Shown in pieces: positions 27,752-37,460 of a DNA stretch of 64,000 bases (the stretch's first letter is position 1; each line of letters starts with the position of its first letter). The stretch comes from an uncultured Ferrovum sp. (GTDB taxonomy: Bacteria > Pseudomonadota > Gammaproteobacteria > Burkholderiales > Ferrovaceae), in the NCBI GenBank assembly GCA_903893215.1, contig CAITLJ010000084.1:58041-122040 (forward strand). The letters are read 5' to 3'. The notes below the pieces were generated by a model. It worked only from the letters and a program-made list of their open reading frames with translations, was not told the DNA's origin and made no database searches. Position numbers and translations under genes: made by a program.

Positions 27752-28988
27752 AGCGCAACGCTTCCGCCGGTTGCACCCGCGCCGCCCGCCAGCTCGGATA
27801 CAGCGTGGCGAGCACGGTCAGCACGAAGGACACACTGCAGATCACGGTGACATCGGACCATTGCAGTTCGGAAGGCAGCTCGCTGATGTAGTACACGTCG
27901 CGCGCCAGGAACTGCACGCCGAACAGGTGCTCGATGAAGGGCACCACCACGTCGACGTTCAGCGCCAGCGCAATGCCACCCACGCCGCCGAGCAGCGTGC
28001 CAAAAAAGCCGATCATGGTGCCCTGCACGATGAAGATTGCCATGATGCTGCGCGGCTGGGCGCCCAGGGTGCGCAGGATGGCGATGTCGGCGCGCTTGTC
28101 GGTCACGGCCATCACCAGGGTCGAGACAATGTTGAAAGCTGCCACCGCAACGATCAGCATCAGGATCACGAACATCATGGTTTTCTCGATCGCCACGGCG
28201 CGAAAAAAATTGGCGTGTTCACGGGTCCAGTCAGAAATCCAGGCATCCACCCGCAGGTCCCTGGCGAGCTCACGCGCCACCCTTGGTGCGGCGAACAGCT
28301 CCTGCAGGCGCAGGCGCACGCCAGTGACGCGGCCGTCCAGCCGGAACAGCTTCTGCGCGTCATCCAGCTGGATCAGGGCAAGGCCGTTGTCGTACTCGAA
28401 CATGCCCACTTCAAAGATGCCCACCACCGTGAACTGTTTCAGGCGCGGCACCAGCCCGGCCGGTGTCACCTGCCCCTGCGGCGTGAGCATCACCACCCGA
28501 TCGCCCATGTGTGCGCCAATATGGTTGGCCAATTCGCGGCCAAGGATGATGCCGAATCCCCCCGGCAGGAGATTGGTCAGTGTGCCCTGTTTCATGTGAC
28601 TGCCGAGGTCGGCCACCTTGGGCTCTTCGCCCGGCAGGATACCGCGCACCATCACGCCCTGCACGGCACTGCCAAAAGCCAGCATGCCCTGACCGGTGAC
28701 ATAGGGCGCAGCACCGACCACCTCGCGATTGCGCGCTGCCACCCCGGCCACCGTGGGCCAGTCACGCAGGCCTCCGTCCATGCCTTCGATCTGTACATGG
28801 GCAGCCACGCCAAGGATGCGGGTGCGCAGTTCGCGCTGAAAGCCGTTCATCACGGACAGCACCGTGATCAAGGCCGTCACCCCAAGGGCAATGCCCAGCA
28901 TCGAGGTCCCGGAAATGAAAGAAATGAAGCGGTTGGCGCGTTTGGTGCGGGTGTAACGCAGACCAATGAACAACTCGAAAAAGCGCAA
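27744..28988 (-). CDS. lolC: Lipoprotein-releasing system permease LolC/LolE
   Basis: 414 residues: N-terminal membrane helix ([19 protein letters not shown], then [19 protein letters not shown]), a periplasmic domain of about 200 residues, and three C-terminal helices of the FtsX fold ([53 protein letters not shown]). The start is TTG at 28988; the family N-terminus (ELFIGLRY) matches and no upstream ATG exists. A single permease gene precedes lolD, as in organisms where one LolC/E-like protein may form a homodimer; a second permease gene is not visible nearby. Confidence 0.93.
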   Translation of the reverse strand: MRFFELFIGLRYTRTKRANRFISFISGTSMLGIALGVTALITVLSVMNGFQRELRTRILGVAAHVQIEGMDGGLRDWPTVAGVAARNREVVGAAPYVTGQGMLAFGSAVQGVMVRGILPGEEPKVADLGSHMKQGTLTNLLPGGFGIILGRELANHIGAHMGDRVVMLTPQGQVTPAGLVPRLKQFTVVGIFEVGMFEYDNGLALIQLDDAQKLFRLDGRVTGVRLRLQELFAAPRVARELARDLRVDAWISDWTREHANFFRAVAIEKTMMFVILMLIVAVAAFNIVSTLVMAVTDKRADIAILRTLGAQPRSIMAIFIVQGTMIGFFGTLLGGVGGIALALNVDVVVPFIEHLFGVQFLARDVYYISELPSELQWSDVTVICSVSFVLTVLATLYPSWRAARVQPAEALRYE

Positions 28989-29087
28989 GGCTCGGGCGTC
29001 CGGAGGGATTGATCACTCGCAGGGCAGCAAGGCCGCCTGCGTCTGGCGCGTCAGCAGACGCCATGCGCGAAGGATACCCGTTAAACT

Positions 29088-30182
29088 GTGCAGGTGTCTG
29101 CGCGCCCTGCCCTCCTTTCCTTCCAGCTGGAACTGCCTGCCGAGCCGCCCGCTGCGGCCGACCCGGTACTGCCACGCCTGCTCGGCCGTGCCCGGTCTGG
29201 CGCAGTGCTGTATGGCAGTGCAGCTGACTGGTTGCTGGCCCGGCTCACCGGACAGACCAGCCCCAACTGGCTTGTACTCTGCCAGCACGCCGGCGCGCCG
29301 CTGCCACCGGGCACGCGCACCGCCCTGCGTCTTGAAGGCGTGGTATTGGCCGCCAGCATGAACAGCATCAGCATGCAGCGCGCGCCCGCCAGCGTGGAAG
29401 CCGCCGACCTGGCAGCATTGCAGGGGCTGCTCGCCGATGCCTTCGCTGATTATGGTGGCCGTCTGGTGGGATGGAACGGTTTGCTGCTGGCCTGCTTCGA
29501 ACAGCAGTGGCAGCTGCGCACGGCAAGCCTGGCGGAATGCGCCGGACGTGAGCTGCGTGAATGCCTGCCGCAGGGAGAAAATGCCGACACGATGCGCCGG
29601 CTGATGACCGAATGCCAGATGGTGCTGCATGCCGCAGCCGACCCCCTGCGCTCGCCGCAGGGTGGCAGCGTGCGTGCTGTGAACGGCATCTGGCTGTCTG
29701 GCGATTGCGCCAGTACGCCTTCGCCTTCGCCTTCGCCGTCGACGTCGCCGTCTCCATCTCCGTCTCCTGTCGCAAGCCTATCCGCAGAAGCCCCGCACCT
29801 GCGCAGCACGCTGCCCTGGCTGCAGGCGCTTGCCGACAGCAGCACGCGTCGGTCAGCACTTGCGGATACGGCCAGGCAGGCCAGGCAGGCCATGCTTGGC
29901 GACTGGGCAAAGGCTGCATCCTGGCCGGGTGATGCCGGCCTGCTGATCGACTGCATCCGGCCTGGCCAGGCAGTCATCTGGCACGGGCCACTCGCAGCCC
30001 CGGAATTGCCTGCACTGCTCGCAGCAGCAGATCGGGCGCTACTGCGAGGCCAGATTACGGGCCTGGAAATCGGCCTGTGGCGCGACAGCATCGGCCGTGG
30101 CCGGCAATTCCAGGTTGGCCCGTGGCAACGCCGCCAATTCTGGCGTGCACCGCAGCGACCCTGGCTGGACGATTCCGAATGA
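29088..30182 (+). CDS. RpfE-like protein encoded upstream of recJ
   Basis: 364 residues, function unknown. In Xanthomonas the gene next to recJ-prfB-lysS is rpfE, in the rpf region of pathogenicity regulators; betaproteobacterial relatives are often annotated phosphoglycerate mutase or RpfE-type. The assignment here rests on synteny plus general features, since no catalytic motif is recognised. Visible: N-terminal hydrophobic and Pro/Ala-rich third, GWNGLLLACFEQQWQLRTASL, a Ser-Pro repeat near 210-227, a C-terminal block IWHGPLAAPELPALLAAADRALLRGQ and a Trp/Arg-rich tail. Start GTG 29088 is uncertain (AAGGA about 13 nt upstream; GTG 29094 is also possible). The stop overlaps the recJ ATG. Confidence 0.7.
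   Translation: MQVSARPALLSFQLELPAEPPAAADPVLPRLLGRARSGAVLYGSAADWLLARLTGQTSPNWLVLCQHAGAPLPPGTRTALRLEGVVLAASMNSISMQRAPASVEAADLAALQGLLADAFADYGGRLVGWNGLLLACFEQQWQLRTASLAECAGRELRECLPQGENADTMRRLMTECQMVLHAAADPLRSPQGGSVRAVNGIWLSGDCASTPSPSPSPSTSPSPSPSPVASLSAEAPHLRSTLPWLQALADSSTRRSALADTARQARQAMLGDWAKAASWPGDAGLLIDCIRPGQAVIWHGPLAAPELPALLAAADRALLRGQITGLEIGLWRDSIGRGRQFQVGPWQRRQFWRAPQRPWLDDSE
29715..29768 (+). repeat. In-frame hexanucleotide repeat coding Ser-Pro dipeptides
   Basis: Eighteen codons (residues about 210-227) read TPSPSPSPSTSPSPSPSP, from short tandem TCGCCT/TCGCCG/TCTCCA-type hexamers. It forms a flexible linker between two parts of the RpfE-like protein. Because the unit is 6 nt, expansion or contraction would change linker length but keep the frame. 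Confidence 0.85.
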
Positions 30183-31948
30183 GCGCATCCGGTCCGGTCT
30201 TGTCGTCCTCCCCGGTGCGGGTGCGCATGCGGCCGGTCAGCGATGGCCAGCGGGCTGCACTGGTGGCGGCTGGCATGCATCCGGTGCTGGCGCGTGTTTA
30301 CGCAGCACGCGGGGTCCACTCCGCCAATGAGCTCGAACCGACACTGGCCGGCCTGCTGCCACCGGATTCCATGAAGGGTCTGGCGCAAGCCGCCAGCCTG
30401 CTGGCCGATGCAATCGAAGCCGAGGCCCGCCTGCTGATCGTGGCGGACTACGATGCCGACGGTGCCACCGCCTGTGCTGTCGCCATGCTGGGTCTGAGGT
30501 CGATGGGGGCGCGCGTGGATTTTCTGGTGCCCGACCGGGCGCGCCACGGCTATGGCCTGACACCCGGGATCGTGCAGGAAGCGGCCCTGCTTGAACCGGA
30601 CCTGCTGATCACGGTGGACAACGGCATTGCCTCGGTCGACGGCGTCGAAGAAGCCAACAGTCTGGGCTTGCCCGTGCTGGTCACCGATCATCATCTGCCC
30701 GGCGACGCCTTGCCAGCCGCAGAAGCCATCGTCAATCCAAATCAGCCCGACTGCGGGTTTCCCAGCAAGGCGCTGCCAGGCGTCGGGGTGATGTTCTACG
30801 TGCTGCTGGCCCTGCGCGCCGAACTGCGTCGGCGCGGTATGTTCCGCTCAAAGGACAATCCGCACGCCGAAGGCCCGGATGGGCAACCGCTGCTCGCCGA
30901 ACCGCGCCTGACCGACCTGCTCGACCTGGTCGCCCTGGGCACGGTGGCCGACGTGGTGCCGCTGGATGCCAACAACCGTCTGCTGGTGGCCGAGGGACTC
31001 AAGCGCATGCGCGCCGGGCGTGCGCGTCCAGGCATCAACGCCCTGTTCGAGGTGGCGCGCCGCGATGTGCAGCGCGCCAGCACGCGCGATCTCGGCTTCA
31101 GCATCGGTCCGCGGCTGAACGCCGCCGGCCGCCTCACCGACATGCGACTTGGCATCCTGTGCCTGATCACCCCGGATGACGCGCAGGCGCGCACGCTGGC
31201 GGCAGAACTCGACAGCCTGAACACCACCCGGCGCGAGATCGAGGATGACGTGCGCGAAACCGCACTGGCGCGACTGGGCAATGTGGATGTGCAGGCCGGC
31301 TGCACCGTGGTGGCCTATGACGAGGAATGGCATCCGGGCGTGATCGGCATTGTGGCTGCACGTCTGCGCGACCGTTTCCATCGTCCGGCATTCGTGCTGG
31401 CACCCGGCGATCAGGGTACCCTGCGTGGATCCGGCCGCAGCATTGCCGGCCTGCACCTGCGTGATTGCCTGGACCGTGTCGCCAAACAGCATCCGGGACT
31501 GATCCTCAAGTTTGGCGGTCACGCCGCAGCGGCAGGACTGACGCTTGCCGGCGACGGACTGGCGCAATTCGAGTCCGCCTTCGAGGCGGCCGCAGCGGCC
31601 ATGCTCTCACCGGATGACCTACAGGAAACCCTCTGGGCCGACGGCACCTTGGGCGCGGCCGATCTGGAACTGACCCTGGCCGAAGCGCTGGATACGGGCA
31701 TCTGGGGCAAGGATTTTCCCGAACCGCAATTCCATGGCGTGTTCGGCGTGCATGACCAGCGCATCGTGGGGGAACGCCACCTGAAACTGCGTCTGGACCT
31801 GGGCGGCCAGATGGTGGATGCCATCCTGTTCGGCCAGGTGGGCCCCCTGCCCGAGCGCATCAACGCGCTGTACCAGCTGGCAGTGAACGAGTGGAACGGC
31901 GTGCGACGCACGCAGGTCAGCGTGCGCCACTGGACTCCGGCAGTCTGA
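30179..31948 (+). CDS. recJ: Single-stranded-DNA-specific exonuclease RecJ
   Basis: 5'-3' single-strand exonuclease in RecF recombination, mismatch and base-excision repair. 589 residues from ATG 30179, which overlaps the upstream stop (ATGA). Manganese-binding DHH phosphoesterase motifs are visible: DYDADGATA near residue 91, VDNGIAS, TDHHLPGD, and LVALGTVADVVPL. The DHHA1 domain carries GGHAAAAGLTL, and WHPGVIGIVAARL is present, followed by the C-terminal OB domain. Full length for the family. First of the recJ-prfB-lysS run. Confidence 0.95.
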   Translation: MSASGPVLSSSPVRVRMRPVSDGQRAALVAAGMHPVLARVYAARGVHSANELEPTLAGLLPPDSMKGLAQAASLLADAIEAEARLLIVADYDADGATACAVAMLGLRSMGARVDFLVPDRARHGYGLTPGIVQEAALLEPDLLITVDNGIASVDGVEEANSLGLPVLVTDHHLPGDALPAAEAIVNPNQPDCGFPSKALPGVGVMFYVLLALRAELRRRGMFRSKDNPHAEGPDGQPLLAEPRLTDLLDLVALGTVADVVPLDANNRLLVAEGLKRMRAGRARPGINALFEVARRDVQRASTRDLGFSIGPRLNAAGRLTDMRLGILCLITPDDAQARTLAAELDSLNTTRREIEDDVRETALARLGNVDVQAGCTVVAYDEEWHPGVIGIVAARLRDRFHRPAFVLAPGDQGTLRGSGRSIAGLHLRDCLDRVAKQHPGLILKFGGHAAAAGLTLAGDGLAQFESAFEAAAAAMLSPDDLQETLWADGTLGAADLELTLAEALDTGIWGKDFPEPQFHGVFGVHDQRIVGERHLKLRLDLGGQMVDAILFGQVGPLPERINALYQLAVNEWNGVRRTQVSVRHWTPAV

Positions 31949-31955
31949 TTTCGCC

Positions 31956-31964
31956 TGATATACT
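31956..31964 (+). promoter_or_regulatory. Extended -10 promoter for prfB-lysS
   Basis: TGATATACT (TG, one base, then TATACT) lies 66 nt before the prfB start and just after the recJ stop; no good -35 is seen. An extended -10 can function without one. It would let prfB-lysS be transcribed independently of recJ. Confidence 0.4.
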
Positions 31965-32029
31965 CACAGGTTACTTTATCATTCGGGCCGCGTGCAGATG
32001 TGTGCGCCCCGGGCACACAGGACATCACC

Positions 32030-33134
32030 ATGGAAGCCGAACGCCTCAACGCCATTGCCAACCAGATCACCGACCTGGCCGAGCGCGTGCAAAGCCTGCG
32101 GAGGTATCTTTGACTTCGATACCAAGACCGAACGTCTGGAAGAAGTCAGCCGCCTTGGCGAAGACCCCACCCTGTGGGAAGACGCCAAGCGCGCGCAGGA
32201 GCTAGGCAAGGAACGCAAGAGCCTGGAAGAGGTGGTCAACACGGTGCTGGGCGTGGAACGTGACCTGCGCGACGCCCGGGAGCTATTCGACATGGCCTCG
32301 TCGGAAGACGACGAGGACTCGCTGCTGGCGGTGAACGACGACGTGCAAAGCGTGGAGCAGCGCGTGGCGGCCATGGAATTCCGCCGCATGTTTTCCGGCG
32401 AGATGGATGCAGCCAGCTGTTTTGTCGACATCCAGTCAGGTGCGGGGGGTACCGAGTCGCAGGACTGGACCTCGATGCTGTTGCGCATGTACCTGTACTA
32501 CTGCGAAAAACGCGGCTTCACTGCAGAAATCCTGGAAGACTCACCCGGCGAAGTGGCAGGTCTGAAAAGCGCCAGCCTGAAGATCACCGGCGACTACGCC
32601 TACGGCTACCTGCGCACCGAAACCGGAGTGCACCGGTTGGTGCGCAAGTCGCCGTTTGATTCCGGAAACCGCCGTCACACCTCCTTCGCCTCGGTGTTCG
32701 TTTATCCGGAAGTGGACGAGTCGATCGAGGTGGAGATCAATCCGGCCGACCTGCGTATCGATACCTATCGTGCCAGCGGTGCCGGTGGCCAGCACATCAA
32801 CAAGACCGACTCGGCCGTGCGGATCACGCACATCCCGACCAATACGGTGGTGCAGTGCCAGAACGACCGCTCCCAGCACCGCAACCGTGCCGAAGCCATG
32901 GCCATGCTCAAGTCGCGCCTGTACGAGGCTGAACTGCGCAAGCGCAACGCCGAAAAGCAGTCGCTGGAAGACAGCAAGACCGACGTGGGCTGGGGACACC
33001 AGATCCGGTCGTACGTGCTCGACCAGTCGCGGATCAAGGATCTGCGCACCAATGTGGAAGTCGGCAATACCCAGGGCGTGCTCGATGGCGACCTGGACAT
33101 CTTCATCGAAGCCAGCCTCAAGCAGGGCCTTTAA
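32030..33134 (+). CDS. prfB: Peptide chain release factor 2 with programmed +1 frameshift
   Basis: Terminates translation at UGA and UAA. Reading starts at ATG 32030 (AGGA upstream) and runs 27 codons to an in-frame TGA at 32111-32113; a +1 shift at CTT (32108-32110) then continues from 32112 to the TAA at 33134, giving 367 residues, the family length. The stop-recognition SPF motif ([15 protein letters not shown]) and the peptidyl-transferase GGQ ([15 protein letters not shown], about residue 252) are intact. The frameshift is the well-known RF2 autoregulation, not a defect. lysS follows by 12 nt. Confidence 0.96.
32100..32114 (+). promoter_or_regulatory. RF2 programmed frameshift site
   Basis: A Shine-Dalgarno-like GGAGG (32100-32104), then TAT CTT TGA C: the slippery CTT codon followed by the poorly terminating TGAC. 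It matches the classic prfB recoding signal. When RF2 is scarce the ribosome slips +1 and makes more RF2; when RF2 is plentiful it stops at the TGA. Confidence 0.95.
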
Positions 33135-33146
33135 CAGGAATCCGGC

Positions 33147-34673
33147 ATGTCCGACACCCTAGATCCGAATGCCGCAGCCACTGCTGCTGGCGAACCCGCC
33201 GAAAACCCGCTGTTCGAGGAACGCCGCAACAAACTGGCTGCCTTGCGCGCCGCAGGTCAGGCCTATCCTAATGACTTCTCGCGCACGCATGAGGCCGGAC
33301 CGCTGCATGCTGCGCATGACGAGGCCGATCCGGAAGCGTTGGTGGCCCAGGCCATCGAGGTGCAGGTGGCCGGTCGCCTGATGCTGAAACGGGTGATGGG
33401 CAAGGCTGCGTTCGGCACGGTGCAGGACACCAGCGGGCGCATCCAGCTGTACGTCACCGCCGACAAGACCGGAGTGGATGCGCTAAATGCGTTCAAGCAC
33501 AACGATCTGGGCGACATCCTCGGTGCCCGCGGCACCCTGTTCCGCACCCGTACTGGCGAACTGTCGATCGAAGTGCACGAACTGCGCGTGCTGGCCAAGA
33601 ACCTGCGGCCGCTGCCGGAAAAATTCCATGGCCTGGCCGATCAGGAACAAAAGTATCGCCAGCGTTACGTCGACCTGATCATGAACCAGGACTCGCGTCA
33701 GGTGTTCGTGCGGCGCAGCCGTATCGTGCAGGCGGTGCGCAGTTTTCTGGTTGACCGCGGCTATCTGGAAGTCGAGACGCCGATGATGCATCCGATCCCG
33801 GGCGGCGCCGCTGCGCGCCCTTTCGTGACACACCACAACACGCTCGACATGGAACTGTTCCTGCGCATTGCACCCGAGCTGTACCTGAAGCGACTGGTAG
33901 TGGGCGGTCTGGACAAGGTGTTCGAGATCAACCGCAACTTCCGCAACGAGGGGATCTCGCCGCGGCACAACCCCGAATTCACCATGATCGAGTTCTATGA
34001 GGCCTACCGGGACTACCGATACCTGATGGACCTCACCGAACAGATGTTCCGCCATGTAGCCGAACAGGCCACTGGCTCCACGGTGGTGACCTATCAGGGT
34101 CGCGAACTCGACTTTGGCAAACCGTTCCACCGCCTTACCATCGTGCAGGCCATCCTGACGCACTGTCCGCAATACAAGGATCAGCCGCTCGACGATGCCG
34201 ACTACCTGCGCGGCGAAATCAGGCGTCTGGGTGGCAAGGTGCCGGTCAACGCCGGGGTAGGCGCCCTGCAGCTGGCACTGTTCGAGGAAACTGCCGAAAG
34301 CCTGCTGTGGGAACCGACCTTCATCATCGACTACCCAGCCGAGGTGTCGCCGCTGGCGCGACGCAGCGACACGGCGCCGGAACTGACCGACCGCTTCGAA
34401 CTGTTCATCACCGGCCGCGAGATCGCCAACGGCTTTTCCGAACTGAATGATCCGGAGGACCAGGCGGCGCGCTTCCGCGCCCAGGTGGAAGCCAAGGAAG
34501 CAGGCGATGCCGAAGCCATGCATTACGACGCGGACTACATCCGCGCGCTGGAGTACGGCATGCCGCCAACGGCGGGCGAAGGGATCGGTATCGACCGCCT
34601 GGTCATGCTGCTGACCGACAGTCCAAGCATCCGCGACGTGATCCTCTTTCCGCAACTGCGGCGCGAGGGCTGA
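33147..34673 (+). CDS. lysS: Lysyl-tRNA synthetase, class II
   Basis: Charges tRNA-Lys. 508 residues: N-terminal OB anticodon-binding domain (about 60-165; [21 protein letters not shown]), then the class II core with motif 1 around [20 protein letters not shown], motif 2 [20 protein letters not shown], and motif 3 [20 protein letters not shown]. The LysU/LysS signature [16 protein letters not shown] is present. AGGAA before ATG 33147. Likely in one transcript with prfB, as in many proteobacteria. Confidence 0.96.
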   Translation: MSDTLDPNAAATAAGEPAENPLFEERRNKLAALRAAGQAYPNDFSRTHEAGPLHAAHDEADPEALVAQAIEVQVAGRLMLKRVMGKAAFGTVQDTSGRIQLYVTADKTGVDALNAFKHNDLGDILGARGTLFRTRTGELSIEVHELRVLAKNLRPLPEKFHGLADQEQKYRQRYVDLIMNQDSRQVFVRRSRIVQAVRSFLVDRGYLEVETPMMHPIPGGAAARPFVTHHNTLDMELFLRIAPELYLKRLVVGGLDKVFEINRNFRNEGISPRHNPEFTMIEFYEAYRDYRYLMDLTEQMFRHVAEQATGSTVVTYQGRELDFGKPFHRLTIVQAILTHCPQYKDQPLDDADYLRGEIRRLGGKVPVNAGVGALQLALFEETAESLLWEPTFIIDYPAEVSPLARRSDTAPELTDRFELFITGREIANGFSELNDPEDQAARFRAQVEAKEAGDAEAMHYDADYIRALEYGMPPTAGEGIGIDRLVMLLTDSPSIRDVILFPQLRREG

Positions 34674-34683
34674 TATGCTAGAG

Positions 34684-34766
34684 ATCGGATGCGTGGCTGA
34701 TCGGTCTGCCATACATCCGAGGTGCCCGGGGGGGTAAGTCATATTGGTGCATCCGATGTCCGGATG
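34684..34766 (+). repeat. Inverted repeats upstream of the glycine-zipper gene
   Basis: ATCGGATGC at 34684-34692 is the exact reverse complement of GCATCCGAT at 34749-34757, and CATCCG/CGGATG (34750-34755 and 34761-34766) forms a second small hairpin sharing the same arm. The two structures are mutually exclusive. They could be an operator or a leader switch. No promoter is clear. Confidence 0.45.
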
Positions 34767-34789
34767 TCACCCGAACCAAGGAGCCCCCC

Positions 34790-35443
34790 ATGAGCACAAC
34801 CAGCAAAAGCAACCCGCTGTTCATGATCGCCATCCTCTCGGTGATCACTTTCTGTACCCTCGGCATCGCCACCGTGATGGGTTGGATTCCCGGCGCGCAC
34901 TCGGCAGCCGTCAACGCGTCAGTCGGCACGCCACCTCCCGGAAGCGCACCGCAGACAGCTTCAACATTGCCATCAGGCATATCCCGGATGGCTGTCCCGC
35001 CACCTGGCACTGCGCCACAGGTGGCCACAACCCAGGAAGGCAGCGCACCGCTCGTAGGCGTGCCCCCGCCCGGAGTCGACAGTGCACCGGCTGCGCCAAT
35101 TGCGCTATGCCAGACCTGCGGCACGATCAGCAGCGTGCGGGCCGTGGAAGTGCAGGGACAGGGCACCGGGCTGGGTGCCGTGGCGGGCGGCGTGCTCGGT
35201 GCCGTTGTGGGTCATCAGGTGGGACAGGGCAATGGTAACACCCTGGCCACCCTGGTGGGCGTCGGTGGCGGTGCGCTCGCCGGCAATGCCGTCGAGAAGA
35301 ACGCCCGGGCATCCACCCATTGGGAAGTCAGTGTGGCGCTCACCACCGGCGGCACACGGGTGTTTCACTACGCCTCCCAACCCGGCTTCAGTCCTGGTGA
35401 TCCCGTGCGGATCCGCCACAACCGATTGGCGCTGGCACGCTGA
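34790..35443 (+). CDS. Glycine-zipper (2TM, 17-kDa-antigen-like) envelope protein
   Basis: 217 residues. A single N-terminal membrane anchor (FMIAILSVITFCTLGIATVMGW) is followed by a Pro/Gly/Thr-rich linker with the repeated element PPPG(S/T)APQ, then a Cys-x-x-Cys (CQTCGTISSV) that starts the conserved domain, and a glycine zipper hairpin (GTGLGAVAGGVLGAVVGHQVGQ and LVGVGGGALAGNAVEKN, each under one turn pair). The C-terminus resembles the SlyB/Rickettsia 17-kDa family. No lipobox, so inner-membrane anchoring is more likely than lipidation. AGGAG 6 nt before ATG 34790. Probably an envelope-stress or osmotic protein; the exact role is unknown. Confidence 0.78.
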   Translation: MSTTSKSNPLFMIAILSVITFCTLGIATVMGWIPGAHSAAVNASVGTPPPGSAPQTASTLPSGISRMAVPPPGTAPQVATTQEGSAPLVGVPPPGVDSAPAAPIALCQTCGTISSVRAVEVQGQGTGLGAVAGGVLGAVVGHQVGQGNGNTLATLVGVGGGALAGNAVEKNARASTHWEVSVALTTGGTRVFHYASQPGFSPGDPVRIRHNRLALAR

Positions 35444-35588
35444 AGCAGGTCGGGCGCGGCCAGTGGCGGGGAATAAACAATGGACGCTGACGTCATAGTC
35501 GATTACTTTGCACGGCTGAAGCGTGGCGCATCCGGCACCCTGCGGTCCATGCCGCCACGCCAGGAAAATCACCCGGAGAAAAAGATTG

Positions 35589-36116
35589 ATGATCGTTCGC
35601 AATGCCACCCCGGCTGACGCCGCCACGCTCGCCCGGCTGCAAACCGAATCCTGGCGCGCCGCGTATGCCCAACTGATCCCGGCCGACGCGCTCGACATGC
35701 TTGAGCAGGCTCCGCGCGCAGAGCGTTGGGCGCAGATGCTGGCCGACCCGAACAGCCCGGCAATCACCTTGATCAGCGAAAATCCCGACGGCACGCCTGG
35801 TGGTTTTTGCGTGTTCGGCACCACGCGCGACCGCGACGCCACCGGCGCCGTCTATGAAGTCGTGTTGCTGGGCACCGGTGCTGCCAGCATGCGCAAGGGG
35901 CATGGTCGGGCACTGGCCCAAGCCGTGGTCGAACGCGCCGCCGCCGCCGGTGTCACCGAAATCACCCTGTGGGTGGTGCAGGCTAACCGCAATGCCTGCA
36001 GCTTCCTGGAAAGCCAGGGTTTCCGCGCCGATGGCAGCCAGCGCCTCGACATGCGACTGACCAGCCTGCCGCTCACCGAAGTGCGCTACCGTCGTGGCGT
36101 GGCCGCCGCCAGCTGA
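35589..36116 (+). CDS. GNAT family N-acetyltransferase
   Basis: 175 residues from ATG 35589 (GGAG upstream; the longer frame to 35523 is less likely). N-terminal MIVRNATPADAATLARLQ and the acetyl-CoA-binding segment VVLLGTGAASMRKGHGRALAQ (pyrophosphate loop RKGHGRA), then LWVVQANRNACSFLESQGFR, are standard GNAT motifs. Substrate unknown. It stands alone between the glycine-zipper gene and the PHB thiolase, facing the latter tail to tail across a terminator. Confidence 0.85.
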   Translation: MIVRNATPADAATLARLQTESWRAAYAQLIPADALDMLEQAPRAERWAQMLADPNSPAITLISENPDGTPGGFCVFGTTRDRDATGAVYEVVLLGTGAASMRKGHGRALAQAVVERAAAAGVTEITLWVVQANRNACSFLESQGFRADGSQRLDMRLTSLPLTEVRYRRGVAAAS

Positions 36117-36158
36117 TCCGATTGCCGGCGACCGCCAACGCCTGCATCTTCGGCGGGT

Positions 36159-36186
36159 AAAAAAAGCGGCGCCAAGGCGCCGCTTT
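36159..36186 (-). terminator. Rho-independent terminator of the phaA side
   Basis: Perfect 11-bp stem (36163-36173 with 36176-36186) and tiny AA loop. On the minus strand it is followed by a U-run from the seven A residues at 36159-36165, so it terminates the rimO/phaA transcript. On plus only three U residues follow, so it may also weakly stop the acetyltransferase transcript. Confidence 0.8.
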
Positions 36187-36234
36187 CACATTCAGGTCCT
36201 GCAACCCGCGGCAGGATCGCCGGCTGCAGTCCGC

Positions 36235-37422
36235 TCAGAGGCGCTCGAACACTGCAGCGATCCCCTGACCGCCGCCAATACACATGGTGACCAACGCATA
36301 ACGGCTGCCGGTACGATGCAGTTCGTAAATCGCTTTGGTGGCAATAGCCGCACCCGAGCAGCCGATTGGGTGACCCAGGGCAATCGCGCCCCCGTTGACA
36401 TTGGTCTTGCTCATATCGAGCTCCAGACCACGCGCCACTGCAATCGCCTGCGCCGCAAACGCCTCATTGCTCTCAATCACATCGATCTGGTCCAGGGTCA
36501 GGCCGGCCTTCTTGAGGGCCATGCGGGAAGCCGGGATCGGGCCTTCGCCCATGATGTGGTTCGGTACCCCGGCCACTGCGTATGAGACCAGACGCGCCAT
36601 CGGCTTGTAGCCGGCTGCCGCTGCCAGACTGGCTTCGCCCAGCACGAAAAAGGCAGCGCCATCGTTGATGCCCGAGGCATTGCCGGCGGTCACCGAACCG
36701 CCTTCCTTCTTGAAGGCGGGCTTCATCTTGGCCAACCCTTCCAGGGTAGTACCGGCCTTGACGTGCTCGTCGGTGTCGAACACCACCTCACCCTTGCGGG
36801 TCTGTTTTACGATGGGCACGATCTGCGACTTGAAACGCCCCTCGGCAATCGCCACTGAAGCACGACGGTGCGATTCCACCGCCAGAGCGTCCTGCTCTTC
36901 GCGAGTGATGCCCCACTTTGCCACCAGGTTTTCAGCGGTGATACCCATGTGCCCGACACCGAAGGGATCGGTCAGCGCGGCCACCATCATGTCGATCAGC
37001 TTGGTGTCACCCATCCGGGCGCCAGTGCGCATGGCCGGCGAGAGGTAGCCGCCACGGCTCATCACTTCCACACCACCGCCGATGCCGTAGTCGCAATCGC
37101 CCAGCAGGATGTTCTGCGCGGTGGTCACGATGGCCTGCAAGCCGGAAGAACACAGGCGGTTGAGTGACATGGCCACCGACTCCATCGGCAGTCCCGCCTG
37201 GATCGACGCCACGCGCGCCACATACGGAAAGCGCACCTCGGTCGGAATGGTGTTACCCACCGTCACGTAATTGATCAGTTGCGGATCAACGCCAGAGCGC
37301 ACCACCGCTTCCTTCATCACCGTGCCGGCCAGTTCGGCGGGTTCGATGTCTGCCAGTGAACCACCAAATCCTCCAATGGCGGAACGGACTGCCCCCAGTA
37401 CGACGACTTCGCGCTTGCTCAT
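36235..37422 (-). CDS. phaA: Acetyl-CoA C-acetyltransferase (beta-ketothiolase)
   Basis: Condenses two acetyl-CoA to acetoacetyl-CoA, the first step of PHB synthesis; it can also work in reverse in degradation. 395 residues. Catalytic residues are visible: Cys91 in NRLCSSGLQAI, His in ALGHPIGCSGA, and the second Cys in TMCIGGGQG. ATG 37422 has AGGAG 9 nt upstream; the frame extends further but without a better start. It sits downstream of phaR and rimO, away from phaC-phaB. Assignment to PHB rather than general thiolase rests on the neighbours. Confidence 0.88.
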   Translation of the reverse strand: MSKREVVVLGAVRSAIGGFGGSLADIEPAELAGTVMKEAVVRSGVDPQLINYVTVGNTIPTEVRFPYVARVASIQAGLPMESVAMSLNRLCSSGLQAIVTTAQNILLGDCDYGIGGGVEVMSRGGYLSPAMRTGARMGDTKLIDMMVAALTDPFGVGHMGITAENLVAKWGITREEQDALAVESHRRASVAIAEGRFKSQIVPIVKQTRKGEVVFDTDEHVKAGTTLEGLAKMKPAFKKEGGSVTAGNASGINDGAAFFVLGEASLAAAAGYKPMARLVSYAVAGVPNHIMGEGPIPASRMALKKAGLTLDQIDVIESNEAFAAQAIAVARGLELDMSKTNVNGGAIALGHPIGCSGAAIATKAIYELHRTGSRYALVTMCIGGGQGIAAVFERL

Positions 37423-37460
37423 GCTGCGTTTCTCCTTTGCCCGAAAATTTGTGGAACGCT

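Noticed and set aside
32030..32113. Frameshift error or broken prfB
   Set aside because: The stop lies in the canonical RF2 recoding site, so the gene is intact.
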